A DNA stretch of 8,772 nt from Thiomicrospira sp. UBA5634 (GTDB lineage: Bacteria; Pseudomonadota; Gammaproteobacteria; Thiomicrospirales; Thiomicrospiraceae), in NCBI GenBank assembly GCA_002421475.1, contig DIJW01000103.1, positions 1,386-10,157 of the forward strand. Reading direction: 5' to 3'. The first letter of the stretch is position 1; every line of letters starts with the position of its first letter. Positions 1 to 7,086 of this stretch are shown here, one piece after another. The translations under genes were made by a program, and so were the position numbers. A model generated the notes under the pieces. It did not search any database. It saw nothing but the letters and a program-made list of their open reading frames with translations, and had not been told where the DNA came from.

Positions 1-65
1 GTGATCTTTTGGGTATTTTTAACAGACGCTATTTGCGCCCGTATTTCTTTACTACCGCCTGCCAT
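1..65 (-). CDS. atpG: F1 ATP synthase gamma subunit, N-terminal fragment
   Basis: This is the start of the gamma subunit, the central rotating shaft of F1 that couples the c-ring to catalysis; the rest lies beyond the left edge. The 21 complete codons read MAGGSKEIRAQIASVKNTQK and then I. This is the hallmark N-terminus of gamma (E. coli has [20 protein letters not shown]), the first part of the long N-terminal helix of the coiled coil. The ATG at 65-63 is preceded by an AGAGGA ribosome site. That site lies in the 12-base gap after the atpA stop, so translation is probably coupled to atpA. The fragment is too short for an ORF caller but the match and position leave little doubt. Confidence 0.93.
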   Translation of the reverse strand, partial: MAGGSKEIRAQIASVKNTQKI

Positions 66-77
66 GGCCTAATCCTC

Positions 78-1619
78 TTAGTAAACGCCGGTTGCTTTGA
101 ATGACTCAATTGCCGCTTTAACGCCGGCAATAATTTCGTCATTCCAATCACCCTTCTCGTTGATTTTCGCAGCGAGAGCAGCGTGTGATGAATTGAGGTA
201 GGCATGAAGTGCAGCTTCAAACGCTACAATTTTGTCAACTTCAACATCATCTAGGTAACCAGAGTTAGCTGCATACAATGAAGTAGCCATTTCAGCGATA
301 GTTAAAGGCTGATATTGCTTTTGCTTCATCAATTCAGTAACACGTTTACCGCGCTCAAGCTGGGCTTTAGTTGCCGCGTCAAGATCAGAAGCAAACTGTG
401 CGAATGCTGCCAACTCACGGTACTGTGCCAAGTCAAGACGAATACCACCACCTAGCTTTTTAATCGCTTTAGTTTGAGCAGCACCACCAACACGTGATAC
501 AGACAAACCAGCGTTAATTGCAGGACGGATGCCTTTGGCAAATAAACCTGTTTCCAAGAAGATCTGACCATCAGTAATCGAAATTACGTTAGTCGGAACG
601 AATGCTGATACGTCACCAGCTTGGGTTTCGATAATTGGTAATGCAGTTAATGAACCTGTTTTACCTTTTACTTCACCGTTAGTGAAACGCTCAACATAAT
701 CTTCGTTAACACGAGCAGCACGCTCAAGTAAACGAGAGTGTAGATAGAATACGTCACCTGGGAAAGCTTCACGGCCTGGTGGACGACGTAATAACAATGA
801 GATTTGACGGTAAGCTTGCGCTTGTTTAGTCAAGTCATCATAAATAATTAACGCATCTTCACCACGATCACGGAAGTATTCGCCCATTGCACAACCTGCG
901 TAAGCCGCTAGGAATTGCAATGCTGCAGGATCAGAAGCATTTGCAGCAACAACAACAGTGTTGTCCATTGCGCCATACTCTTCTAACTTACGGATAATGT
1001 TGTTAACAGTTGATGCTTTTTGACCCATTGCAACGTATACGCACTTAACACCAGTGTTTTTCTGGCTGATAATCGCGTCAACAGCAATAGCGGTTTTACC
1101 GGTTTGACGGTCACCGATGATCAACTCACGCTGACCACGTCCAACCGGAATCATAGAGTCGATAGACTTGATACCGGTCATCATTGGTTGATCAACAGAT
1201 TTACGATCGATTACACCAGGAGCGATACGCTCAATTGGTGAAGTCATTTTCGTATTGATTGGACCTTTACCGTCGATTGGACGACCTAAACCGTCAACAA
1301 CGCGACCCAACATTTCTGGACCAACTGGAACTTCTAAAATACGACCAGTACAAGTTACTTTGTCGCCTTCAGAGATGTGCTCATATTCACCTAAAACTAC
1401 AACACCTACAGAATCACGCTCAAGGTTAAGCGCCATACCAAAGGTTTGTTCGTCGAACTGAACCATCTCACCATACATTACATCTGACACGCCGTGAATA
1501 GTCGCGATACCGTCAGCGATACTGACGACTGTGCCTTCACTGCCAGACTCTGCAGTCACTTTAAAACCGGCGATACGGTTTTTGATCAAGTCACTGATTT
1601 CAGAGGGATTCAATTGCAT
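78..1619 (-). CDS. atpA: F1 ATP synthase alpha subunit
   Basis: The alpha subunit is the non-catalytic nucleotide-binding partner of beta in the cytoplasmic alpha3-beta3 head. The protein has 513 residues, the same length as E. coli AtpA. The N-terminal beta-barrel (about 25-95) is followed by the P-loop GDRQTGKT at 169-176, a Walker B strand (DALIIYDD, 255-262) and the alpha/beta signature [10 protein letters not shown] at 366-375. R376 is the arginine finger that reaches the catalytic site of beta. The helical C-terminal domain is intact. The open frame extends five codons upstream (MRGRH), but the start MQLNPSEIS at 1619 is preferred: it matches the family N-terminus and has GAGAGGAAG just upstream. 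The gene lies 15 bases after atpH and 12 before atpG. Confidence 0.97.
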   Translation of the reverse strand: MQLNPSEISDLIKNRIAGFKVTAESGSEGTVVSIADGIATIHGVSDVMYGEMVQFDEQTFGMALNLERDSVGVVVLGEYEHISEGDKVTCTGRILEVPVGPEMLGRVVDGLGRPIDGKGPINTKMTSPIERIAPGVIDRKSVDQPMMTGIKSIDSMIPVGRGQRELIIGDRQTGKTAIAVDAIISQKNTGVKCVYVAMGQKASTVNNIIRKLEEYGAMDNTVVVAANASDPAALQFLAAYAGCAMGEYFRDRGEDALIIYDDLTKQAQAYRQISLLLRRPPGREAFPGDVFYLHSRLLERAARVNEDYVERFTNGEVKGKTGSLTALPIIETQAGDVSAFVPTNVISITDGQIFLETGLFAKGIRPAINAGLSVSRVGGAAQTKAIKKLGGGIRLDLAQYRELAAFAQFASDLDAATKAQLERGKRVTELMKQKQYQPLTIAEMATSLYAANSGYLDDVEVDKIVAFEAALHAYLNSSHAALAAKINEKGDWNDEIIAGVKAAIESFKATGVY

Positions 1620-1634
1620 GTGTCTTCCTCTCAA

Positions 1635-2171
1635 TTATTGGGCAATCGCTGCGCCAAGTTTATGTAATTGAGTAACTGCGGTGTTATCCATAACCCAGTC
1701 ACCTACTTTAATACGAATACCGGAAATCAATGACGCATCAACTTGATAGTCAATGTCGACTTCGGCATTAAACTTAGCATTTAAAGCAGCACTTAATTTA
1801 CTTTGTTGCTCTACCGTCGCTTTTCTTGCTGAGGTAACAGTTGCTTTAACACGTTTTTCTTCGACGGATTTTAAATCTTCAAATAATTGAGAAATAAAAC
1901 CGAGCGTGTTTAAGCGACCATTTTCAGCCAGCATGACGAGCAAATTTTTACCTGCTTCGGTCAAGCCTTTCCCCATCACACCTTCAAACACACTGACTTT
2001 GTCAGCATTTGTTTGACGTGGGTTGGCGATAAACTGAGCCATCTGCGCATCACTGACAATCAGTGCACATGCAGATAACATTTCGGACCATTGCGTCAAC
2101 TGTTGCTGCTCTTTAGCATAACTAAATGCAGCTTCAGCATAAGGTCGAGCGGTTGTGATTAATTCTGCCAT
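1635..2171 (-). CDS. atpH: F1 ATP synthase delta subunit (OSCP family)
   Basis: Delta sits on top of F1 and joins it to the two b subunits of the peripheral stalk. The product has 178 residues (E. coli 177). The N-terminal helical domain begins ARPYAEAAFSYAKE, with the usual conserved Y-A-x-A-x-F pattern. The central LLVMLAENGRL (about 77-87) and the C-terminal DASLISGIRIKVGDWVMDN (145-163) are the conserved segments of the OSCP/delta family. The ATG is preceded by AAGGAAG and lies 10 bases after the atpF stop, so these genes are surely on one message. Nothing is unusual about the sequence. Confidence 0.96.
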   Translation of the reverse strand: MAELITTARPYAEAAFSYAKEQQQLTQWSEMLSACALIVSDAQMAQFIANPRQTNADKVSVFEGVMGKGLTEAGKNLLVMLAENGRLNTLGFISQLFEDLKSVEEKRVKATVTSARKATVEQQSKLSAALNAKFNAEVDIDYQVDASLISGIRIKVGDWVMDNTAVTQLHKLGAAIAQ

Positions 2172-2181
2172 TGCTTCTTCC

Positions 2182-2652
2182 TTAGATCTGTTTTACTAAG
2201 GTTTCAAGCATGTCATTATGCGCCTTAGCATCTACTTCTTTGTTCAGGATTTTTTCAGCACCTGAAACAACCAAAGCAGCCACTTCTTTACGAAGTTGCT
2301 CACGTGCACGGCTAATTTCTTGACTTATATCTGCTTGGGCGGCCGCTTTAATGCGCTCAGCTTCTTCCGCAGCTTTTACTTTCGCATCTTCTACGATTTC
2401 AGTGCCACGTTTTTCAGCTTGGCTGAGTACATTTTGTGCTTGTAGCTTGGCATCTTTCAAAACGTCTTTAGCACGTTTTTCTGCCAATTCAAGTTCATGC
2501 TTGCCTTTTTCAGCTGCCGAAAGACCATCAGCAATACGCTTTTGACGATCTTCCATCAGCTTGGACAATGGCCCCCACAGCACCTTATTCACAAACCAAA
2601 TCAACAGCACAAATGCGATGATCTGGATGATTAGGGTTGCATTAATACTCAC
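2182..2652 (-). CDS. atpF: Fo ATP synthase b subunit
   Basis: Subunit b forms the dimeric peripheral stalk that holds F1 against rotation. It has 156 residues, exactly the E. coli length. One N-terminal membrane helix (about 4-25, IIQIIAFVLLIWFVNKVLW) is followed by the conserved EDRQKRIADGL at 35-45. A long charged, Ala-rich helix without Pro forms the right-handed coiled coil, and the C-terminal part carries REQLRKEVAALVVSGAEKI, the delta-binding region. The start is GTG at 2652-2650, not ATG; a GAGG site at 2664-2661 with an 8-base spacer supports it, and the protein aligns with E. coli b from the first residue. A 51-base gap separates it from atpE. Confidence 0.96.
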   Translation of the reverse strand: MSINATLIIQIIAFVLLIWFVNKVLWGPLSKLMEDRQKRIADGLSAAEKGKHELELAEKRAKDVLKDAKLQAQNVLSQAEKRGTEIVEDAKVKAAEEAERIKAAAQADISQEISRAREQLRKEVAALVVSGAEKILNKEVDAKAHNDMLETLVKQI

Positions 2653-2664
2653 GGTGGTTACCTC
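2653..2664 (-). promoter_or_regulatory. Ribosome binding site of the GTG-started atpF
   Basis: GAGG at 2664-2661 lies 8 bases ahead of the GTG codon at 2652-2650. No in-frame ATG lies nearby that would give a normal-length b subunit, so this site fixes the non-ATG start. Confidence 0.7.
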
Positions 2665-2703
2665 GCCATTCGTTGGTTAAAGTTACAATCAGGGACGTTT
2701 AAA

Positions 2704-2994
2704 TTACGCGCCCAATGCTGCTTGCAATGCACCTACGAATGGGTTTGCGAACAAGAACCACATTGCGAATGCCAAAATAATGAATGGGAAAGATTCCATC
2801 AAACCAGCGAAAATGAACATGTTGGTCATTAGAGCTGGACGCATTTCTGGCTGACGTGCAATCCCTTCCAAAGTTTTAGAACAGATCAGACCCCAACCAA
2901 TTGCAGAACCTAGACCTGCGGCTGCCAAAATCACACCTACACCAATCGCAGTTGCGGCGTAAATATCAGCAATCATAGTAGCAGTTACTTCCAT
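2704..2994 (-). CDS. atpE: Fo ATP synthase c subunit (ring proteolipid)
   Basis: Subunit c forms the membrane rotor ring and carries the ion-binding carboxylate. The product has 96 residues, longer than the 79 of E. coli. It is a helical hairpin: helix 1 (about 12-40, GVGVILAAAGLGSAIGWG), the polar loop ARQPEM at 46-51 and helix 2 (about 56-83), ending in FANPF. The key acid is E67 in MESFPFI, where E. coli has Asp61; Pro70 matches Pro64 of E. coli. Against the Na+-binding c-subunit of Ilyobacter tartaricus, the Gln32 position is Trp34 and the Thr67 and Tyr70 positions are Phe69 and Ile72, so proton use is inferred. The frame is open for 27 more codons upstream, but TAGGAG 7 bases before the ATG at 2994 and the family N-terminus fix this start. 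Confidence 0.96.
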   Translation of the reverse strand: MEVTATMIADIYAATAIGVGVILAAAGLGSAIGWGLICSKTLEGIARQPEMRPALMTNMFIFAGLMESFPFIILAFAMWFLFANPFVGALQAALGA

Positions 2995-3024
2995 CGACTT
3001 TCTCCTAAGTTTTTTACAGTTAAC
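2995..3024 (-). promoter_or_regulatory. atpE translation initiation region with enhancer-like leader
   Basis: Reading toward atpE, the leader carries UUAACUG, then an A-rich run ending in AAACU, then the strong Shine-Dalgarno UAGGAG (3007-3002) and a 7-base spacer to the ATG. The order and wording resemble the E. coli atpE leader, where, from memory, UUUUAACUGAAACAAA upstream of GGAG acts as a translational enhancer that raises c-subunit synthesis. The ribosome site is seen directly; the enhancer role is inferred from similarity. Confidence 0.55.
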
Positions 3025-3070
3025 ATTAAAAAAGCTTTTTACCCATCGGTAGGTGCGCTTAAACCCTTTT

Positions 3071-3094
3071 GGCATTCAGCCGAAACTAAATGCC
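3071..3094 (-). promoter_or_regulatory. RNA hairpin in the atpB-atpE spacer
   Basis: The mRNA folds into a 10-bp stem with no mismatch or bulge, counting two G-U pairs. The outer arms are GGCAUU and AAUGCC and the loop is UUCG. It begins 17 bases after the atpB stop codon and ends about 63 bases before the atpE ribosome site. The bases after it (AAAAGGGUUU) contain no U-tract, so it is not a standard intrinsic terminator. A role as an mRNA processing or stability barrier that favours the c-subunit message is plausible. The spacer is 116 bases, against about 46 in E. coli. Confidence 0.6.
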
Positions 3095-3110
3095 TGTCTT
3101 TTTCATTTAC

Positions 3111-4292
<1,182 letters not shown>

Positions 4293-4303
<11 letters not shown>

Positions 4304-4559
4304 CGGCATCCTTTATTTGTTCTTTTGTTTGGCCGGCTTTTTCCATACGCATTAATAAACGATGTACTTTTTGAGTGCCGCCAATAATCCCTAACAACCC
4401 ACCAACCATCATAAAAATAGGCGTAGTTTCAAAGTAATAATCAAATGCATAACCAACGATAAATCCGGCGATCACCATAGAGGTAAACATCTGCCCAGAA
4501 CCCACCAAAAGGAAATTCATCCCCGCTTTTGGTTTATCTGTTTTTGCGTCATTTTGCAT
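4293..4559 (-). CDS. AtpZ-like small membrane protein of the ATP synthase operon
   Basis: This 88-residue protein has a polar, Lys-rich N-terminus, two membrane helices (about 15-38 and 47-63) and a basic, charged C-terminal tail. The stretch GYAFDYYFETTPIFMMVGGLLGIIGG has the pattern of the AtpZ/AtpI family (ATPase_gene1): a Gly-rich helix end, an Asp, an aromatic, then Pro and a second Gly-rich helix. AtpZ-type proteins act with AtpI in Mg2+/Ca2+ supply or in Fo assembly in other bacteria; which applies here is unknown. It is the first gene of the atp operon, follows a 239-base gap, and has only a weak AAGG site 8 bases before the ATG. Family assignment is likely; function is inferred from position. 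Confidence 0.8.
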
Positions 4560-4611
4560 GCTAAAACCTTGTTTAGAGAATGGATCGCATAAGCGAAGTC
4601 CAAAGCCTGCA

Positions 4612-4675
4612 CATATTATCCTTTTAATTTCTGAAATGCTAGAGCATATAATGCTTAGTTGGCATGCGTTTTCAG
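4612..4675 (-). promoter_or_regulatory. Likely atp operon promoter region (weak sequence support)
   Basis: The 239-base gap 4560-4798 is AT-rich and is the only place upstream of the atp genes where a promoter is expected. The best -10-like element on the minus strand is GATAAT (4620-4615), but no matching -35 element lies 16-18 bases upstream. CTGAAA (4675-4670), 19 bases from TATATG (4650-4645), is an alternative. An inverted repeat AGCAT-ATA-ATGCT (4643-4655) lies between and could be an operator. A/T tracts upstream (4690-4765) could act as an UP element. None of these is convincing alone; the rest of the gap shows no gene. Confidence 0.3.
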
Positions 4676-4759
4676 TGATTTATTCAACATATAGCTGTCT
4701 AAAAATAAAGACCACCATATTTTGTGATCTTTCCATTAAAAATTTTTATACGGAAGATG

Positions 4760-4795
4760 AAAAAATTTCCGTTAGTGCATTTAAATGCAACTAAC
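4760..4795 (-). terminator. Probable intrinsic terminator after parB
   Basis: Directly after the parB stop the transcript forms GUUAG / CUAAC around the palindrome UGCAUUUAAAUGCA, giving about 10 base pairs with one bulged U. Five bases (GGAAA) and then six U residues follow. A second, smaller hairpin (ACGGAA / TTCCGT, 4750-4772) comes next and overlaps the U-run. The stem is AT-rich, so termination may be partial and some reading through into atp is possible. Confidence 0.5.
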
Positions 4796-4798
4796 CGA

Positions 4799-5668
4799 TT
4801 AACGCTCTATTTTTTGCAGAATTTGATCAAGTTCATCTAAATTACTATAACGAATTTCCAGCTTGCCTTTGCCTTGTGCGCCATGATTAATCGTAACCTT
4901 CGCCCCCAAAACTTCACCCAACCGATCTTGCAGCGCTCGAATATTTGGATCAAGCGCTTGAATTGAGGTTTTCTTGGCTTCCGAAATCGGTGTTTGTAAA
5001 TCCTGAACTGCCTGCTCCATTTGACGAACCGACCAGGCCTGGTTGATGGCTTTTTGTGCCAAATTGAGTTGCTGAGACTCCGTTAACGTCAATAATGCCC
5101 GCGTGTGGCCCATTGTTAACTGACCATCATGTAGCCAGGCTTGGATCGGCTCGCGTAACTTTAACAAACGCAACATATTGGTAACGGCCGTGCGTGAACG
5201 ACCAACCGCATCAGCGACTTCTTGTTGCGTCAGATTAAACTCTGCCATTAATCGCTGCAATGCACGTGCTTCTTCCAGCGGGTTTAAATCTTCGCGCTCA
5301 ATGTTTTCAATTAAGGCCATTGCCAGCGTTTGCTGATCGTCAACCTGACGCACTATCGCCTGTACCGTTTCCAACCCGGCTAATTGCGCCGCACGCCAGC
5401 GACGTTCACCGGCAATAATTTCATATTGCTCATCATTAATAAACTTAACAATGATCGGTTGCACTAAACCTTGTGCTTTAATAGAGTCGGCCAGTTCTTG
5501 CAGAGCTACGGCATCAAATTGCTGGCGCGGCTGATACTGTCCGGACACCACCTGTTTAATCGGCAACTTTTCTACTCGCCATTCATTAACATGGCTTTCG
5601 GCTTTATGTTTGCCGGAAATTAGCGCATGTACACCGCGCCCACCTAAACCTGAATGTCGTTTTGCCAC
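4799..5668 (-). CDS. parB: Chromosome partitioning protein ParB (CTPase, parS-binding)
   Basis: ParB binds parS sites, loads as a CTP-dependent clamp and spreads along DNA to recruit ParA and SMC. The product has 289 residues. The N-terminal CTP-binding domain shows QYQPRQQF (44-51), GERRWRAAQLAG (87-98) and ENIEREDLNPLEEA (121-134). The helix-turn-helix is LTQQEVADAVGRSRTAVTNM (146-165), followed by GHTRALL (187-193). After a linker at about 225-238 comes the C-terminal dimerisation domain (about 240-289). The start is GTG, supported by AGAGGA 7 bases upstream and by the common KRxxGLGxGxxALI N-terminal segment that contacts ParA. No canonical parS was seen in the window. Confidence 0.96.
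   Translation of the reverse strand: MAKRHSGLGGRGVHALISGKHKAESHVNEWRVEKLPIKQVVSGQYQPRQQFDAVALQELADSIKAQGLVQPIIVKFINDEQYEIIAGERRWRAAQLAGLETVQAIVRQVDDQQTLAMALIENIEREDLNPLEEARALQRLMAEFNLTQQEVADAVGRSRTAVTNMLRLLKLREPIQAWLHDGQLTMGHTRALLTLTESQQLNLAQKAINQAWSVRQMEQAVQDLQTPISEAKKTSIQALDPNIRALQDRLGEVLGAKVTINHGAQGKGKLEIRYSNLDELDQILQKIER
5032..5043. repeat. Palindrome ACCAGGCCTGGT (parB copy)
   Basis: A perfect 12-bp palindrome inside parB, at the codons for NQAWS. The same 12-mer occurs in rsmG at 6536-6547. The 8-bp core CAGGCCTG also occurs at 7019-7026 and 7820-7827. No function is known. Confidence 0.5.
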
Positions 5669-5684
5669 TGGAATATCCTCTTTA
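5669..5684 (-). promoter_or_regulatory. Ribosome binding site of the GTG-started parB
   Basis: The parA stop TAA (5684-5682) is followed at once by AGAGGA (5681-5676), and 7 bases later by the GTG start of parB. The site fixes the GTG start and places parB translation directly behind parA. Confidence 0.7.
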
Positions 5685-6449
5685 CATGCGTGTTTTGCGA
5701 ATTAATTCATTTGCTAACGCCAAATAAGCGACCGCACCGGCGGAATTAGCATCGTAATCCAAAATAGATTCCCCATAACTGGGTGCTTCCGCCAAACGAA
5801 TATTACGCGGAATAATGGTTTGCAAAACCTTCATGCCAAAATGCGCCACTAATTCATTGGATACATCATTGGCTAGATTATTTCGGCGGTCGTGCATGGT
5901 GCGTAATAATCCGTCAATTTGTAAATCGGGATTCAACTCTTTCTGCACGGTTTGCAATGTATCCATCAAAGCAGATAAACCTTCCAGCGCAAAATACTCA
6001 CACTGCACCGGAACTAACACGCCATCCGAGGCTACCAATGCATTTAACGTCAACATGTTTAAAGTTGGCGGACAATCAATAATCACCAAATCGTAGTCGT
6101 CCGCTACTTTTTTTAACGCTTTACGCAAACGTTTTGGCCCTTTGTCTTCTTCCAACAGCTGCACTTCGGCGGCAGTTAAGTCACCATTGGCCGGAATCAA
6201 ATCAATGGATACCCGATCAACGTGCAAAATCACGTCTTTGGCTTTTACATCATTCAACACAACATCATAGGCGGACAACTCAAGCTGGTCTTTATCAATG
6301 CCTACCGCCACGGTGCTATTGCCTTGTGGGTCAAAGTCGATCAACAAAACCTTTTTGCCTAACCTCGCCAAACAGGCCGCCAGGTTTACACTGGTGGTGG
6401 TTTTGCCGACTCCGCCTTTTTGATTGGCCACTGCCATCACTCTACCCAT
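5682..6449 (-). CDS. parA: Chromosome partitioning ATPase ParA (Soj family)
   Basis: ParA is a nucleoid-binding ATPase that, with ParB, moves the newly copied origin region. The 255-residue protein has the deviant Walker A motif KGGVGKTT (11-18), with the signature lysine at 11 and the P-loop lysine at 16. Walker A' is LIDFDPQGN (36-44) and Walker B is LVIIDCPPT (121-129). The segments LLRTMHDRRNNLANDV (181-196) and IPRNIRLAEAPSYGES (213-228) are typical of chromosomal ParA. There is no N-terminal DNA-binding extension, unlike the larger plasmid ParA proteins. The ATG overlaps the end of rsmG by 8 bases (ATGGGTAG), with AAGGAG 9 bases upstream, so it should be coupled to rsmG. Confidence 0.97.
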   Translation of the reverse strand: MGRVMAVANQKGGVGKTTTSVNLAACLARLGKKVLLIDFDPQGNSTVAVGIDKDQLELSAYDVVLNDVKAKDVILHVDRVSIDLIPANGDLTAAEVQLLEEDKGPKRLRKALKKVADDYDLVIIDCPPTLNMLTLNALVASDGVLVPVQCEYFALEGLSALMDTLQTVQKELNPDLQIDGLLRTMHDRRNNLANDVSNELVAHFGMKVLQTIIPRNIRLAEAPSYGESILDYDANSAGAVAYLALANELIRKTRM

Positions 6450-7086
6450 TCAGCATCGCTCCTTGTTTTTCTATGGCGACTAAATATCGCTCTGCATCTA
6501 ATCCCGGCACCTGAAGTTCGTGCACTTTTTTCACCACCAGGCCTGGTGGTAATGCCTGCATTTCGGCCGGTAAATTTTGTGACTTCATCGCCCACCAGAT
6601 GCCGTTCTTCGCCAATAAAGGCTCGGTTAAAACCACAAAATTATCCAAGGCGGTAAACGCACGTGAAATCACCGCTTCATATTGCTCGGCATGATCTTCA
6701 ACCCGCGTGTGCAACACCCGCACATTCTCCAACCCTAACTGCGCTTTGACCTGCACCAAAAAACGGGTTTTTTTCTCGTTACTATCTAACAAACTCACTT
6801 GCAGCTGTGGAAACACGATTGCAAGCGGAATACCCGGCAAACCACCGCCGGTTCCGACATCAATCAAGGTTTTAGGCAGATTGGCCTGCAACACCGGCAC
6901 GACCGCCAAACTGTCGAGCAAGTGTTTAACCAACATTTCTTGCGGATCACGAATCGCACTGAGGTTATACACCTTATTCCACTTTTGGAATAAGGCTAAA
7001 TATTCGATTAGTTGGCTACAGGCCTGGTGGTCAAGTTCGACCCCCATTTTTTGCGCGCCTTGCATCAATTGAACGTCAAATGTCAT
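6442..7086 (-). CDS. rsmG: 16S rRNA (guanine527-N7) methyltransferase RsmG
   Basis: RsmG (GidB) uses S-adenosylmethionine to methylate G527 of 16S rRNA; its loss causes low-level streptomycin resistance in other bacteria. The product has 214 residues (E. coli 207). It shows [13 protein letters not shown] (35-47), the SAM-binding loop [17 protein letters not shown] (74-90), the second motif [12 protein letters not shown] (99-110) and SRAF (141-144). The ATG at 7086 gives the normal family N-terminus. The frame runs 11 codons further up to a GTG, but that extension lies inside mnmG and has no family match. It overlaps mnmG by 11 bases with only a weak ribosome site, so its translation probably depends on mnmG. 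Confidence 0.96.
   Translation of the reverse strand: MTFDVQLMQGAQKMGVELDHQACSQLIEYLALFQKWNKVYNLSAIRDPQEMLVKHLLDSLAVVPVLQANLPKTLIDVGTGGGLPGIPLAIVFPQLQVSLLDSNEKKTRFLVQVKAQLGLENVRVLHTRVEDHAEQYEAVISRAFTALDNFVVLTEPLLAKNGIWWAMKSQNLPAEMQALPPGLVVKKVHELQVPGLDAERYLVAIEKQGAMLNG
6533..6550. repeat. Perfect 18-bp palindrome in rsmG
   Basis: ACCACCAGG followed directly by its reverse complement CCTGGTGGT, at the codons for PPGLVV. Its 13 right-hand bases (6538-6550) recur exactly at 7019-7031 in the same gene, in a different reading frame, so shared protein sequence does not explain the repeat. In RNA it could form a 7-bp stem around GGCC. Confidence 0.6.

Noticed and set aside
29..220. Opposite-frame and plus-strand open frames across the atp, par and mnmG genes
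   Set aside because: These overlap strongly supported genes, lack ribosome sites and family features, and are explained as shadows of the real reading frames.
1516..1532. Inverted repeat CGTCAG-loop-CTGACG near the start of atpA
   Set aside because: A 6-bp stem within conserved coding sequence, expected by chance in a window of this size.
1684..1692. DnaA-box-like TTATCCATA
   Set aside because: Single 8-of-9 match inside atpH coding sequence, with no cluster of boxes or AT-rich unwinding region nearby; oriC is probably outside this window.
2995..3075. 27-codon N-terminal extension of atpE
   Set aside because: The upstream ATG lies in the spacer hairpin without a ribosome site, the extension is Lys/Arg-rich and unlike c-subunit N-termini, while the ATG at 2994 has an ideal UAGGAG.
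4647..4652. Perfect TATAAT on the plus strand in the gap
   Set aside because: No good -35 element at the right distance, it lies within an inverted repeat in AT-rich DNA, and transcription from it would run antisense into parB with no gene to serve.
4558..4794. Plus-strand open frame of 78 codons filling the parB-atp gap
   Set aside because: No ribosome site, its start merely overlaps the opposite-strand atpZ-like start, the composition is like AT-rich spacer, and the terminator hairpin lies inside it. No recognisable protein features.
6655..6670. Possible parS site around CACGTG in rsmG
   Set aside because: Only the core and the AAA of one arm match the canonical parS; the other arm does not. 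Other CACGTG cores (491, 2315, 5258, 8699) also lack the GTTT/AAAC arms.
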